Shown one piece after another: positions 8,654-16,457 of a stretch of DNA of 21,822 nt (within the stretch, counting starts at the first letter, position 1; each line of letters opens with the position of its first letter). The stretch comes from Salinibacterium sp. (GTDB lineage: Bacteria > Actinomycetota > Actinomycetes > Actinomycetales > Microbacteriaceae), in NCBI GenBank assembly GCA_025352485.1, contig JANXTJ010000100.1, forward strand, positions 1-21,822, written 5' to 3'. The position numbers were made by a program, and so were the translations under genes. The notes beneath the pieces are model-generated. The model saw only the letters and a program-made list of their open reading frames with translations, was not told where the DNA came from and searched no databases.

Positions 8654-9142
8654 CTAATCTCGCCGGATCGCGGCTACCACGGCGGAAGTCACTCGAACCA
8701 GGTCTGCGGGCGCCAGCTCGATGTCGAAACCACGTCGGCCGCCGCTGACGTAAACGGTGTCGTAAAGTTCGGCAGTCTCATCCAAAACGGTCGGGTGCGC
8801 TAGCTTCTGACCGATCGGGCTGATACCGCCGACGACGTAGCCGGTGCGGCGTTCGGCCAGTTTTGGGTCAGCCAGCTCCGCCTTCCTAGCGCCCAACGCG
8901 GCGGCGAACGCCTTCAGGTCGAGTCGACCGTTCACCGGCACGATCGCGACCGCAAGCCCACCATCGACCTCGGCGACGAGCGTCTTGAACACCTGCCCGG
9001 GATCCACCCTCAGCACCTCGGCGGCCTCGAGGCCGAAGCTCGAGTGACCGGGATCGTGGTCGTAGCTGTGCGGCACGAACGGGATGCCGGCTGCCGCCAA
9101 TGCCGCCGTCGCGGGGGTACCCGGTGCATTCGTCACCCTCAC
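8654..9142 (-). CDS. ybaK: YbaK/EbsC-type Cys-tRNA(Pro) deacylase
   Basis: Proteins of this family clear mischarged tRNA, mainly Cys-tRNA(Pro), after ProRS errors. The family is shown by TPATAALAAAGIPF, HSYDHDP, the block GQVFKTLVAEVDG with the conserved lysine (residue 53 from this start), GLAVAIVPVNGRLDLK and GGISPIGQK. The product has 162 residues, a usual length for YbaK. The frame stays open to 9208, but the extra N-terminus is Arg/Ala/Pro-rich and does not belong to the family. I therefore start at GTG 9142, with GTG 9136 as the alternative. CACCAT lies six bases before 9136, which would suit a leaderless start but is a weak -10. It converges with glgP and shares its direction with glgX upstream; no functional link to glucan metabolism is apparent. 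Confidence 0.88.
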   Translation of the reverse strand: MRVTNAPGTPATAALAAAGIPFVPHSYDHDPGHSSFGLEAAEVLRVDPGQVFKTLVAEVDGGLAVAIVPVNGRLDLKAFAAALGARKAELADPKLAERRTGYVVGGISPIGQKLAHPTVLDETAELYDTVYVSGGRRGFDIELAPADLVRVTSAVVAAIRRD

Positions 9143-9154
9143 ATGGTGGCACAG

Positions 9155-9215
9155 GGGCGGAGCGGGGGCGAGCCGGGCGGAGCGGATCAGGGGAGCCGCG
9201 CGGAGCACGCGCGGC
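9155..9215. repeat. Short direct repeats and a hairpin between ybaK and glgX
   Basis: GGGCGGAGCGG occurs at 9155-9165 and again at 9175-9185, 20 bases apart. GCCGCGC (9195-9201) and GCGCGGC (9209-9215) then form a perfect 7-base-pair stem with a 7-base loop. The hairpin lies 25 bases after the glgX stop on the minus strand and may be its terminator; it has no T-run. The direct repeats have no clear role. Confidence 0.45.
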
Positions 9216-9239
9216 CGCGCCGAGCGCCCGCGGTAGGCC

Positions 9240-11297
9240 CTAGTGCGCGCGGAACAGCTGCATGGATGTCCCGGCGACCGTCAGCGTGCTGCCGGGCGCG
9301 CGCTCGGCAAGCGCTGGGGTGCCGTTGTCATCGGCGGAATCCCAGAGCAGGGTGTAGCCGGTGACCCCGTCGTGGGTGGGCAGGGTGACGCTGACGTCAT
9401 CCTCGAGCCCGTGCACGATCAGCAGGATCCGGTTGAAATCCTCGAATTCCGGTGTCGAGGCCGCCAAATACTGCAGCGTGCGCTCGGCGGGGGAATCCCA
9501 GTCCACCTCAGACATCGAGATCCCCTCAGCGTTGTACCAGTCCATCTGCGTCGCAGAGGGCACCGTCTCGCCGGCGAGCCCGTAGCGCACCGGGCGCAGC
9601 GCGGGGTTGTCCCGACGAAACTGGATGAGCTGCCGCGCGACCGTCAACAGGTCGTCCTGCCACTCGTCGCGCTGCCATGGCAACCAGGTCAACTCGCCAT
9701 CTTGGTTATAGGCGTTGTTGTTCCCGCGCTGGCTGCGACCGAACTCATCGCCGGCGGTCAGCATCGGGATGCCGGCCGAGAGCAGCAGAGTGCCGAGCAG
9801 GTTGCGCATGGCCTTGCGACGCGTCTCGACGATGACGGCGTCGTCGGTCGGCCCCTCCACCCCATGGTTGAAGGAGTGGTTATTGTCGGTGCCGTCCCTA
9901 TTGTTCTCTCCGTTGCCGACATTGTGCTTCTGGATGTAGGCGGTGAGATCGGCCATCGTGAAGCCATCGTGGGCTGTAATGAAATTGACGGATGCCAGCG
10001 GCCCCCGGTCCTGCGAAAACACATGTGCTGAGCCCGCAAGCCGTCGGGCCAGAGACCCGATCCCGTTGGGGGCGGATCCACTCGCTCGCGTCGCGCCGAT
10101 GTCGGTAAGCCAGAAGTCGCGCATCCGGTCGCGGTAGCCGTCGTTCCACTCCGACCAGCCGCGGGTCGACCCTGCACCTGGGAAGTTGCCAACTTGCCAG
10201 CCGCCCATCCCCACGTCCCAGGGTTCGGCGATGATCTTGACGTCGCTGAGCAGCGGGTCGTCTTTGATGGCGAGGAGTAAAGGATGCTCCGCCTGGAATA
10301 TGTTCGCGGAGTCGCGCCCCAGCGTCACGGCGAGGTCAAACCGGAAGCCGTCAACCTGCAAATCGTTCGCCCAGTAGCGCAGCGAATCGAGGACCAGCCG
10401 CAGTGCCGCCGGAGTCGAAGTATTGAGCGAGTTGCCGCATCCGGTCACGTCGACATACTGACCATCGGCCTGCTGGCGGTAATAGTTGGCGTTGTCGATG
10501 CCGCGAAGCGAAGTCGTCGGCCCGTCGATGCCTTCCTCGGCGGTGTGGTTGTAGACGACGTCGAGGATCACCTCGATACCCGCCTCGTGCAGAAGTTTGA
10601 CCATGCCCTTGAACTCCCGCAGCACGGCCCCTGTGCCCCCGAATTGGGCGGCTTTTGAGGCGTATCCGGCATGGGGCGTGAAGAAGTTGAGGGTGTTGTA
10701 GCCCCAGTAGTTGATCAGGCCCTGTTTGATGAGACGTTGTTCGCTGACGAATTGCTGCACCGGAAGGAGCTCAACGCTCGTGACGCCGAGGTCGAGAAGG
10801 TAGGCGATCGTCGACTCGTTGGCAAGGCCGGCATAGGTGCCGCGCAGCTCTTCGGGCACGTCCGGGTTGAGCTTGGATATGCCCTTCGCGTGCACCTCGT
10901 AGAGCACGGTGTGGTCCAGCCCGACGCGCGGCTTCTTCGAGCGACCCCAATCGAAGGTGTCTGGCTCCTGCACGTAGCCGCGCCAATCGCCACTCTCGGT
11001 GCGTGCCAACCCGCGCGCATACGGGTCAATGAGGTGTAGCGCCGGGTCGAAAGCATTGCCGGGGGCGGCCGCGCCATTAGCGCGGACCGAGTACCTCACC
11101 CCCGGCGTCAGAAGCGTGGAGATCACCGACCAGACCGCCGCGGCATCCCGCTTCATGGGCACGGTCGCGGTCACCCAGTTGGGATCTTTCGCGTCGAAAA
11201 GGCAGAGTTCCATGCTCGTCGCGTTGGCAGACCAGACCCGCAACTGGCCCCCCTGCGGCGTGAGTGTCACGCCTAGGTCGGCAAGGGCATCGGGCAT
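9240..11297 (-). CDS. glgX: Glycogen debranching enzyme GlgX (isoamylase type, GH13)
   Basis: It hydrolyses alpha-1,6 branches left after phosphorylase has shortened the outer chains. From the chosen ATG the product has 685 residues, close to the family's size. An N-terminal CBM48-type domain (about 1-110, including GGQLRVWSANATSMELCLFDA) is followed by the GH13 barrel with VILDVVYNHTAEE, GFRFDLAVTLGRD (nucleophile D321), IIAEPWDVG (acid/base E358) and ITAHDGFTMADL (D444). A C-terminal beta domain ends the protein. An upstream in-frame extension to 11420 would run deep into the divergent desulfurase gene and reads as non-family sequence. The ATG at 11297 has TACTCT six bases upstream and is preferred. 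The gene completes the glucan recycling set in this window. Confidence 0.95.
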   Translation of the reverse strand: MPDALADLGVTLTPQGGQLRVWSANATSMELCLFDAKDPNWVTATVPMKRDAAAVWSVISTLLTPGVRYSVRANGAAAPGNAFDPALHLIDPYARGLARTESGDWRGYVQEPDTFDWGRSKKPRVGLDHTVLYEVHAKGISKLNPDVPEELRGTYAGLANESTIAYLLDLGVTSVELLPVQQFVSEQRLIKQGLINYWGYNTLNFFTPHAGYASKAAQFGGTGAVLREFKGMVKLLHEAGIEVILDVVYNHTAEEGIDGPTTSLRGIDNANYYRQQADGQYVDVTGCGNSLNTSTPAALRLVLDSLRYWANDLQVDGFRFDLAVTLGRDSANIFQAEHPLLLAIKDDPLLSDVKIIAEPWDVGMGGWQVGNFPGAGSTRGWSEWNDGYRDRMRDFWLTDIGATRASGSAPNGIGSLARRLAGSAHVFSQDRGPLASVNFITAHDGFTMADLTAYIQKHNVGNGENNRDGTDNNHSFNHGVEGPTDDAVIVETRRKAMRNLLGTLLLSAGIPMLTAGDEFGRSQRGNNNAYNQDGELTWLPWQRDEWQDDLLTVARQLIQFRRDNPALRPVRYGLAGETVPSATQMDWYNAEGISMSEVDWDSPAERTLQYLAASTPEFEDFNRILLIVHGLEDDVSVTLPTHDGVTGYTLLWDSADDNGTPALAERAPGSTLTVAGTSMQLFRAH

Positions 11298-11315
11298 CGT
11301 CCTAGAGTAATGACT
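11298..11315. promoter_or_regulatory. Overlapping divergent -10 boxes of glgX and the cysteine desulfurase gene
   Basis: In the heptamer TAGAGTA at 11303-11309, the plus strand reads TAGAGT (11303-11308), seven bases before GTG 11316. The minus strand reads TACTCT (11309-11304), six bases before the glgX ATG at 11297. The two boxes overlap by five bases. Each would give a leaderless transcript, and one polymerase bound here should exclude the other. Confidence 0.55.
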
Positions 11316-12593
11316 GTGGCGATCTACCTTGACCATGCGGCGACCACGCCCATGCTGCCCGCCGTCATCGCCGTCTACACCGCCGCTCTTTCGGTGGTCG
11401 GCAACCCCTCGTCGATTCATTCACAGGGCCAGCAGGCGAAACGGATGCTGGAGGAAGCCCGCGAGCAGGTCGCGCTCTCGGTCGAGGCAGACTCGGTCGA
11501 GGTGACCTTCACCTCGGGGGGAACGGAGGCCATCAATCTCGCGGTCAAGGGACTGTTCTGGGCGCGCAACAGTGTGGCCGTCGGTGCTCCGCTGGCTTCC
11601 TCCCGTGTGCTTGCGCCCGCCCTGCCTGCGCCCGCTTTGCCGCGCCCGCGCATTCTCGCCACCCGCGCCGAGCACCACGCCACCATCGACAGCCTTCAGT
11701 GGCTCGAAACGCACGAGGGCGCCATCATCGACTGGGTACCCGTCGACGCGTTCGGCCGCATCGACGTCAATTACCTCGCGGCCGCGCTGTCGGATGACGT
11801 CGCCCTCGTCACTGTGCTCTGGGCGAACAATGAGGTGGGCACCATCCAGCCGATCGCCGAGATCGTCGCCCTCGCCGCGGTGAGTGGTGTGCCGGTGCAC
11901 TGCGATGCAGTGTCGGCTTACGGGTACCTTCCGTTCGATTTTCACGCCTCGGGTCTGGCTGCACTGAGCATTTCCGCACACAAGATCGGCGGGCCGGTCG
12001 GCGTCGGCGCGCTGGTCATTGCCCGCTCGGCGACTGTCACGCCGCTCATCCACGGTGGCAATCAGCAGCGCGCCCGCTCCGGCACGCAGGATGCCGCAGG
12101 AGCGGTCGCGTTCGGCGCCGCCGCATCGCTGGTGGCCGCGGCCGCGGCTGCTCCCGCGCTCCACGGCGCCGCTTCCGCCGCCGCCACTCCGGAACCCGCC
12201 AACGCCCTGCTCGCCCTTCGCGACCGGCTCGTCGCTGGCGTAGGGGCGGCCGTGCCCTCCGCGGTTCTTCGCGGTGACCCCGTCGACCGATTGCCGGGAA
12301 ACGCGCACTTCACGTTCCCGGGCTGCGAGGGCGACTCTCTGCTATTTCTCCTGGATGCTGCGGGCTTCAGCGTGTCGACGGGATCCGCCTGCCAGGCCGG
12401 GGTGCCCGAGGCCTCACACGTACTGCTGGCGATGGGGCTCAGCGACGCGGATGCTCGCGGTGCGCTTCGCATGACCCTCGGCCACGGCACCACCGAGGCA
12501 GAGGTCGATGCGTTCGTGGCCGCACTTCCCGAAGCCGTCGAGCGGGCCCGTTCCGCCGGCTATGCGGACCGGCTGACCACGTTCGGTCGCTGA
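11316..12593 (+). CDS. Cysteine desulfurase (IscS/NifS type)
   Basis: A PLP enzyme that takes sulfur from L-cysteine as an enzyme-bound persulfide. The N-terminus AIYLDHAATTPM is typical, followed by FTSGGTEAINLA, RAEHHATIDSL, LWANNEVGTIQPI and CDAVSAYG. The PLP lysine is K223 in SISAHKIGGPVGVGAL. The active cysteine is C359 in STGSACQAGVPEASHVLLAMG. The length is 425 residues. An Ala-rich stretch (about 265-295) before the C-terminal domain and an Ala/Pro insertion (about 85-110) look like lineage-specific loops. An ATG at 11310 is possible, but family proteins start near the AIYLDHA block, and the -10 box fits GTG 11316. mnmA follows on the same strand about 330 bases later, so tRNA thiolation is a likely use of the sulfur. 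No iscU or other Fe-S genes are nearby. Confidence 0.94.
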   Translation: MAIYLDHAATTPMLPAVIAVYTAALSVVGNPSSIHSQGQQAKRMLEEAREQVALSVEADSVEVTFTSGGTEAINLAVKGLFWARNSVAVGAPLASSRVLAPALPAPALPRPRILATRAEHHATIDSLQWLETHEGAIIDWVPVDAFGRIDVNYLAAALSDDVALVTVLWANNEVGTIQPIAEIVALAAVSGVPVHCDAVSAYGYLPFDFHASGLAALSISAHKIGGPVGVGALVIARSATVTPLIHGGNQQRARSGTQDAAGAVAFGAAASLVAAAAAAPALHGAASAAATPEPANALLALRDRLVAGVGAAVPSAVLRGDPVDRLPGNAHFTFPGCEGDSLLFLLDAAGFSVSTGSACQAGVPEASHVLLAMGLSDADARGALRMTLGHGTTEAEVDAFVAALPEAVERARSAGYADRLTTFGR

Positions 12594-12628
12594 CCGGCCC
12601 GAGCTACCCGAGTGGAGCGCGGGCTGCG

Positions 12629-12661
12629 GCATCCGGCATCCGGCATCCCGCATCCTGCATC
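12629..12661. repeat. Tandem heptamer GCATCCN, almost five copies
   Basis: Units start at 12629, 12636, 12643, 12650 and 12657. They read GCATCCG twice, then GCATCCC, GCATCCT and GCATC. The array lies 35 bases after the desulfurase stop, directly before the inverted repeat. The period of 7 is not a multiple of 3, and no coding frame is evident here. Confidence 0.8.
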
Positions 12662-12665
12662 AATG

Positions 12666-12741
12666 AAAACGCAGGACATTCGCCCAAATACCGCGCTGCC
12701 GCGTCCCTAACGCCGTCTGGACACGAATTCTCCTGCGTTTT
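12666..12741. repeat. Long imperfect inverted repeat between the desulfurase gene and mnmA
   Basis: AAAACGCAGGA (12666-12676) is matched exactly by TCCTGCGTTTT (12731-12741). After a one-versus-two-base bulge the stem continues with ATTCG (12678-12682) against CGAAT (12724-12728), giving 16 pairs around a 41-base loop. The right arm ends in TTTT followed by GGGG. As RNA it could end the desulfurase transcript. Its size and its sharp A/T-ended arms in GC-rich surroundings also fit a REP- or MITE-like repeat. Only one copy is seen in this window. Confidence 0.6.
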
Positions 12742-12908
12742 GGGGAGATTGGGGGGAGGCGGCGGGCGGTCGGAGGAGGACGGCGGGCGAGCGGCGGGAT
12801 GACCGCGGGCGGCCGGCGGGTGACCGCCCAGCCACCGACGGCGCCACTGACGGCGCCACCGGCCGGGGCTGCAGCCCGGCGGAGGGGGCACCCAGGGGCA
12901 TCCAATGA
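12742..12908. other. G-rich non-coding leader before mnmA
   Basis: The stretch is very rich in G and C, with runs such as GGGG and GGGGGG near 12742-12760 and repeated GGCGGGCGG-like words. An open frame from 12799 runs into mnmA, but its 41 residues are Pro/Ala/Arg-rich and unlike the family. I see no gene in it. Three close G-runs make a quadruplex conceivable, but a clean fourth run is missing. Confidence 0.4.
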
Positions 12909-12921
12909 GACAATCGTCAGT
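12909..12921 (+). promoter_or_regulatory. Possible -10 box of mnmA
   Basis: GACAAT (12909-12914) lies seven bases before the ATG of mnmA and no ribosome binding site is present. It deviates from TANNNT at its first base, so this is weaker than the other boxes in the window. Confidence 0.35.
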
Positions 12922-14055
12922 ATGAAGGTGTTGGCGGCGATGAGTGGGGGCGTTGACTCGGCGGTGGCAGCGGCGCGCGCCGTGGATGCCGGCCACGAGG
13001 TGGTCGGCGTGCACCTCGCGCTGAGCCGCTCGCCCGGAACGTTGCGCACGGGCGCCCGTGGATGCTGCACCATCGAGGATTCGATGGATGCCCAGCGCGC
13101 GGCCAACATCATCGGCATCCCGTACTACGTCTGGGACTTCTCCGCCCGCTTCAAGGAAGACGTCGTCGACGACTTCATCGCCGAGTACGCCGCAGGACGC
13201 ACCCCTAACCCCTGCATGCGCTGCAATGAGCGCATCAAGTTCGCGGCACTGCTGGAGAAGGCGCTCGCGCTGGGTTTCGATGCCGTGGCGACCGGGCACT
13301 ACGCCAGCATCCGGTTCGATGAGCAGGGCAACCGTGAGTTGCACCGCGCAGCGGACTGGGCCAAAGATCAGTCCTACGTGTTGGGTGTGCTCACGCCTCA
13401 GCAACTTGCGCACAGCATGTTCCCGCTCGGCGCCACATCCTCGAAGGCGGAGGTGCGCGCGGAGGCGGAAGAGCGCGGCTTCAGCGTGGCATCCAAACCC
13501 GACTCGCACGACATCTGTTTCATCCCGGATGGCAACACTCGCGGCTGGCTCGCCGACCGGGTGGGTGCGGAGCAGGGCGCGATTCTCGACCGGTCGGGCG
13601 CCCACTTGGGCACGCACGAGGGCGCGCTCGCGTTCACGATCGGGCAGCGCAAGGGCATCAATGTCGGCTTCCCGACGGATGACGGCAACCCGCGCTTCGT
13701 CCTCGAAATCCGTCCGAAAACGAACGAGGTGGTGGTCGGCCCCAGAGAAGCACTCGCGCTCAAGGAACTTGCTGGTGCCACGTTCAGCTGGACAGGCCTT
13801 CCACCGCTGGATGCGCGGACGCCGTTCCCCTGTGAGGTGCAGGTTCGCGCGCACGCCGACCCGGTGCCGGCAATGGCGTGGCTGGGCACAGCGCAGTCCG
13901 GCCCGGCGTCATCCCGAGACGAGCTGATCATCGTGCCGAACGAACCGATCATCGGTGTCTCGCCCGGACAGACCGCTGTGCTGTACGTCGGCTCGCGGGT
14001 GCTGGGTCAGTGCACCATCGACCGCACGGTGAGCGCCGTTTCCGAAACCGGCTAG
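12922..14055 (+). CDS. mnmA: tRNA-specific 2-thiouridylase MnmA
   Basis: It makes 2-thiouridine at position 34 of the Glu, Gln and Lys tRNAs, using ATP and persulfide sulfur. The 377 residues match the family. The PP-loop AAMSGGVDSAVAAA lies at the N-terminus. The two catalytic cysteines are C98 in RTPNPCMRCNERIKF and C199 in SKPDSHDICFIPDGN. GHYAS and DQSYVLGVL blocks and the FTIGQRKGINVG segment lead into the C-terminal beta-barrel part, which ends near SPGQTAVLYVGSRVLG. The start is the ATG directly before KVLAAMSGG; a longer frame from 12799 has no family support. The cysteine desulfurase upstream is the expected sulfur donor, and the pair is also neighbouring in M. tuberculosis (Rv3025c-Rv3024c). 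Confidence 0.96.
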   Translation: MKVLAAMSGGVDSAVAAARAVDAGHEVVGVHLALSRSPGTLRTGARGCCTIEDSMDAQRAANIIGIPYYVWDFSARFKEDVVDDFIAEYAAGRTPNPCMRCNERIKFAALLEKALALGFDAVATGHYASIRFDEQGNRELHRAADWAKDQSYVLGVLTPQQLAHSMFPLGATSSKAEVRAEAEERGFSVASKPDSHDICFIPDGNTRGWLADRVGAEQGAILDRSGAHLGTHEGALAFTIGQRKGINVGFPTDDGNPRFVLEIRPKTNEVVVGPREALALKELAGATFSWTGLPPLDARTPFPCEVQVRAHADPVPAMAWLGTAQSGPASSRDELIIVPNEPIIGVSPGQTAVLYVGSRVLGQCTIDRTVSAVSETG

Positions 14056-14119
14056 CCGCGCCGTGCGTTGACAGCGTCGGCTCCCGGGTCAAGCCCCCGC
14101 GGGCGTCGGTTGTCGAAAC

Positions 14120-14131
14120 TAAACTGGGCCG
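14120..14131 (+). promoter_or_regulatory. Probable -10 box and leaderless start of ligA
   Basis: TAAACT (14120-14125) is followed by six bases and the GTG at 14132. There is no ribosome binding site. A TTGACA occurs at 14068-14073 but is too far away to pair with this box. Confidence 0.6.
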
Positions 14132-16432
14132 GTGGCCGAGAACGAGATTGCCCAGCATGCCGACCCGCAGCTCACCGCGGCACAGGGCGAAGTTCATGAG
14201 CTGACCACGCGCATCCTCGAACTGCGCGACGCCTATTACGCGCGTGACGCGGAACTGGTCAGCGACCTCGAGTACGACACGATGATGCGCCGGCTCGATG
14301 AGCTCGAGCGAATGTTCCCGCAGCTGCAGGGCCACGACAGCCCCACTCAGAGCGTCGGCGGGAAGGCGGCAGCACTCTTTGACCCGGTGCGGCACGCCGA
14401 ACGCATGCTGTCGCTCGACAACGTTTTCTCCCTCGATGAGTTCACGGCATGGGCCGCCAGGGTGGAGCGCGACTCCGGTCGGCGCATCGATTACCTGTGC
14501 GAGCTGAAGATTGACGGGCTGGCCATCAACCTGCGCTACGAGCAGGGCAGACTCGTCAGTGCGGCAACTCGCGGCGACGGGGTCGTCGGTGAAGACGTGA
14601 CCGAGAACGTGCGGCTGATCAGCGGGATCCCGGCGCGGCTGCTGGGCGACGGGCATCCGCCAATCGTCGAGGTTCGCGGCGAGATTTTTTTCCCGGTGGA
14701 ATCTTTCCGCGCCCTCAACGCCGAGCAGGCTGCGGCCGGCGAGCGGGTGTTCGCGAACCCGCGCAACGCGGCCTCCGGCAGTCTGCGTCAGAAGGCCGAG
14801 GGTAAGAGCGAGTCGGGGCTTGACCTCATGCATCGGCGGCTGAGCCGGCTTCGGATGCTCGTGCACGGCATCGGTGCATGGGCAGAGCCCCCCGTGGCGT
14901 CACAGAGCGAAACCTACTCGTTGCTCGCCAGCTGGGGATTACCCATCAGCACGCACTACCGGGTGACACGTTCCGCAGCCAAGGCCGTGGAGTTCATCGA
15001 GTTTTACGGCGAACACCGCGACAGCGTCGAACACGAAATCGACGGCATTGTCGTGAAGGTCGATGAGCTCTATCTGCACGAGGAGCTCGGCGCGACCTCG
15101 CGTGCCCCACGCTGGGCCATCGCCTACAAGTACCCGCCGGAGCAGGTGAACACCAAGCTGCTCGACATCGTGGTCTCGGTGGGCCGCACCGGGCGGGCAA
15201 CTCCGTTCGCGGTGATGGAGCCCGCCAGGGTGGCCGGTTCTGTGGTGCGCCAGGCCACGCTGCATAACCAAGACGTCGTGAAGGCCAAAGGGGTGCTCAT
15301 CGGCGACACGGTGGTGTTGCGCAAAGCGGGGGACGTGATTCCCGAGGTGCTCGGCCCGGTGGTGGAACTGCGGGATGGCTCTGAGCGTGAGTTTGTGATG
15401 CCGCTGGTGTGCCCCGAATGCGGAACCCCGTTGGCGCCCGCGAAGGAGGGCGACATCGATCTGCGCTGCCCCAACTCGCGCAGTTGCCCCGCGCAAGTGC
15501 GCGGGCGCGTGGAGCACGTCGGCAGTCGCGGTTCGCTCGATGTCGAAGGCCTCGGTGAGGTCGGTGCCGCCGCGCTCACCCAGCCGCTGTTCCCGTCGAT
15601 GCCACCGCTGGAGACCGAGGCGGGCCTGTTTGCGCTCACCCTGGAGCAGATTTTCCCGATCGAGGTGGTCGTTCGCGACCGGGAGACCGGGCTACCGAAG
15701 CAGGTGGCCGACGATGAGACCGGCCGCGAGATCACTACGCGCGACGGGGTGACGATGCGGGTGAAGACCGAAACCCCGTTTCAGCGCCAACGCAAGAACA
15801 CCGATCCGGCGTTCGAGGAGGGTGCGGCATTCGACGGCGATGCCGATCGCATCGTCTCCAGTGCCGCGCTCAAGCTGCTTTCCGAGCTCGAGATCGCCAA
15901 GACCAAAGAGCTCTGGCGCATCGTGGTGTCGCTGAGCATCCGTCACGTGGGCCCGGTCGCCGCGCGGGCGCTGGCCGGTTACTTCGGCTCGCTCGGTGCG
16001 ATCCGGACGGCCTCGCGCGAGCAGCTCGCCGCCGTTGATGGGGTCGGCGGCATCATTGCCGATGCGCTCATCGACTGGTTCGAGGTCGACTGGCACCGCG
16101 AAATCATTCAACGCTGGGCGGATGCCAGCGTGCAGTTGACGACGCCGGGTCACCCCGGCCCCGGAGCGGCCGCGGCCAACGACGGCCCGCTGGCAGGGAT
16201 CACCGTGGTCGCGACCGGCAGCCTTGACGGGTTCACTCGCGAGGGCGCGCTCGAAGCGATTGTGGCAGCAGGCGGGAAGGCGGCATCCAGCGTCTCGAAG
16301 AAGACGGATTACGTGGCGGCCGGCCCCGGCGCGGGCTCGAAGTTGGGCAAGGCGGAGGAGTTGGGCGTGCGAATCATCGATGCCGAAGAGTTCACGCGCC
16401 TGCTTGAGGGCGGCCCGTCGGCGCTCGCCTAG
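14132..16432 (+). CDS. ligA: NAD-dependent DNA ligase LigA with an extra insertion
   Basis: It seals nicks in DNA during replication and repair, using NAD+. The adenylation lysine is K126 in CELKIDGLAINLRY. Further nucleotidyltransferase blocks are RGDGVVGEDVTENV, EVRGEIFFP and FANPRNAASGSLRQ. The zinc finger has C427, C430, C446 and C452. The helix-hairpin-helix region contains SIRHVGPVAARALAGYFGS, and a BRCT domain (about 688-762) ends the protein. At 766 residues it is some 75-95 longer than usual. The excess lies after VEGLGEVGAAAL, at about residues 509-572, and is charged (IEVVVRDRETGLP, TPFQRQRKNTDPAFEEG). I believe longer LigA proteins occur in some high-GC actinobacteria, but could not compare. 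The start is the GTG with a leaderless -10 box. Confidence 0.97.
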   Translation: MAENEIAQHADPQLTAAQGEVHELTTRILELRDAYYARDAELVSDLEYDTMMRRLDELERMFPQLQGHDSPTQSVGGKAAALFDPVRHAERMLSLDNVFSLDEFTAWAARVERDSGRRIDYLCELKIDGLAINLRYEQGRLVSAATRGDGVVGEDVTENVRLISGIPARLLGDGHPPIVEVRGEIFFPVESFRALNAEQAAAGERVFANPRNAASGSLRQKAEGKSESGLDLMHRRLSRLRMLVHGIGAWAEPPVASQSETYSLLASWGLPISTHYRVTRSAAKAVEFIEFYGEHRDSVEHEIDGIVVKVDELYLHEELGATSRAPRWAIAYKYPPEQVNTKLLDIVVSVGRTGRATPFAVMEPARVAGSVVRQATLHNQDVVKAKGVLIGDTVVLRKAGDVIPEVLGPVVELRDGSEREFVMPLVCPECGTPLAPAKEGDIDLRCPNSRSCPAQVRGRVEHVGSRGSLDVEGLGEVGAAALTQPLFPSMPPLETEAGLFALTLEQIFPIEVVVRDRETGLPKQVADDETGREITTRDGVTMRVKTETPFQRQRKNTDPAFEEGAAFDGDADRIVSSAALKLLSELEIAKTKELWRIVVSLSIRHVGPVAARALAGYFGSLGAIRTASREQLAAVDGVGGIIADALIDWFEVDWHREIIQRWADASVQLTTPGHPGPGAAAANDGPLAGITVVATGSLDGFTREGALEAIVAAGGKAASSVSKKTDYVAAGPGAGSKLGKAEELGVRIIDAEEFTRLLEGGPSALA

Positions 16433-16457
16433 TTAGCCCCTCAGCGTGGCGCGCGTA

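Noticed and set aside
11421..12308. Minus-strand 295-codon frame over the desulfurase gene
   Set aside because: It mirrors the cysteine desulfurase, which has its PLP lysine, active cysteine and other blocks on the plus strand.
12742..12790. G-quadruplex upstream of mnmA
   Set aside because: There are only three good G-runs within loop limits; the fourth is missing.
12594..12921. tRNA, riboswitch or small RNA in the desulfurase-mnmA gap
   Set aside because: There is no cloverleaf, no T-loop sequence and no known aptamer core. The inverted repeat is the only structure seen.
12604..13854. Minus-strand 416-codon frame over mnmA and its upstream gap
   Set aside because: It is opposite mnmA, shows no domain, and runs through the inverted repeat and the heptamer array.
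14068..14073. TTGACA as the -35 box of ligA
   Set aside because: It is 46 bases from the TAAACT box, and no -10 lies 16-18 bases after it.
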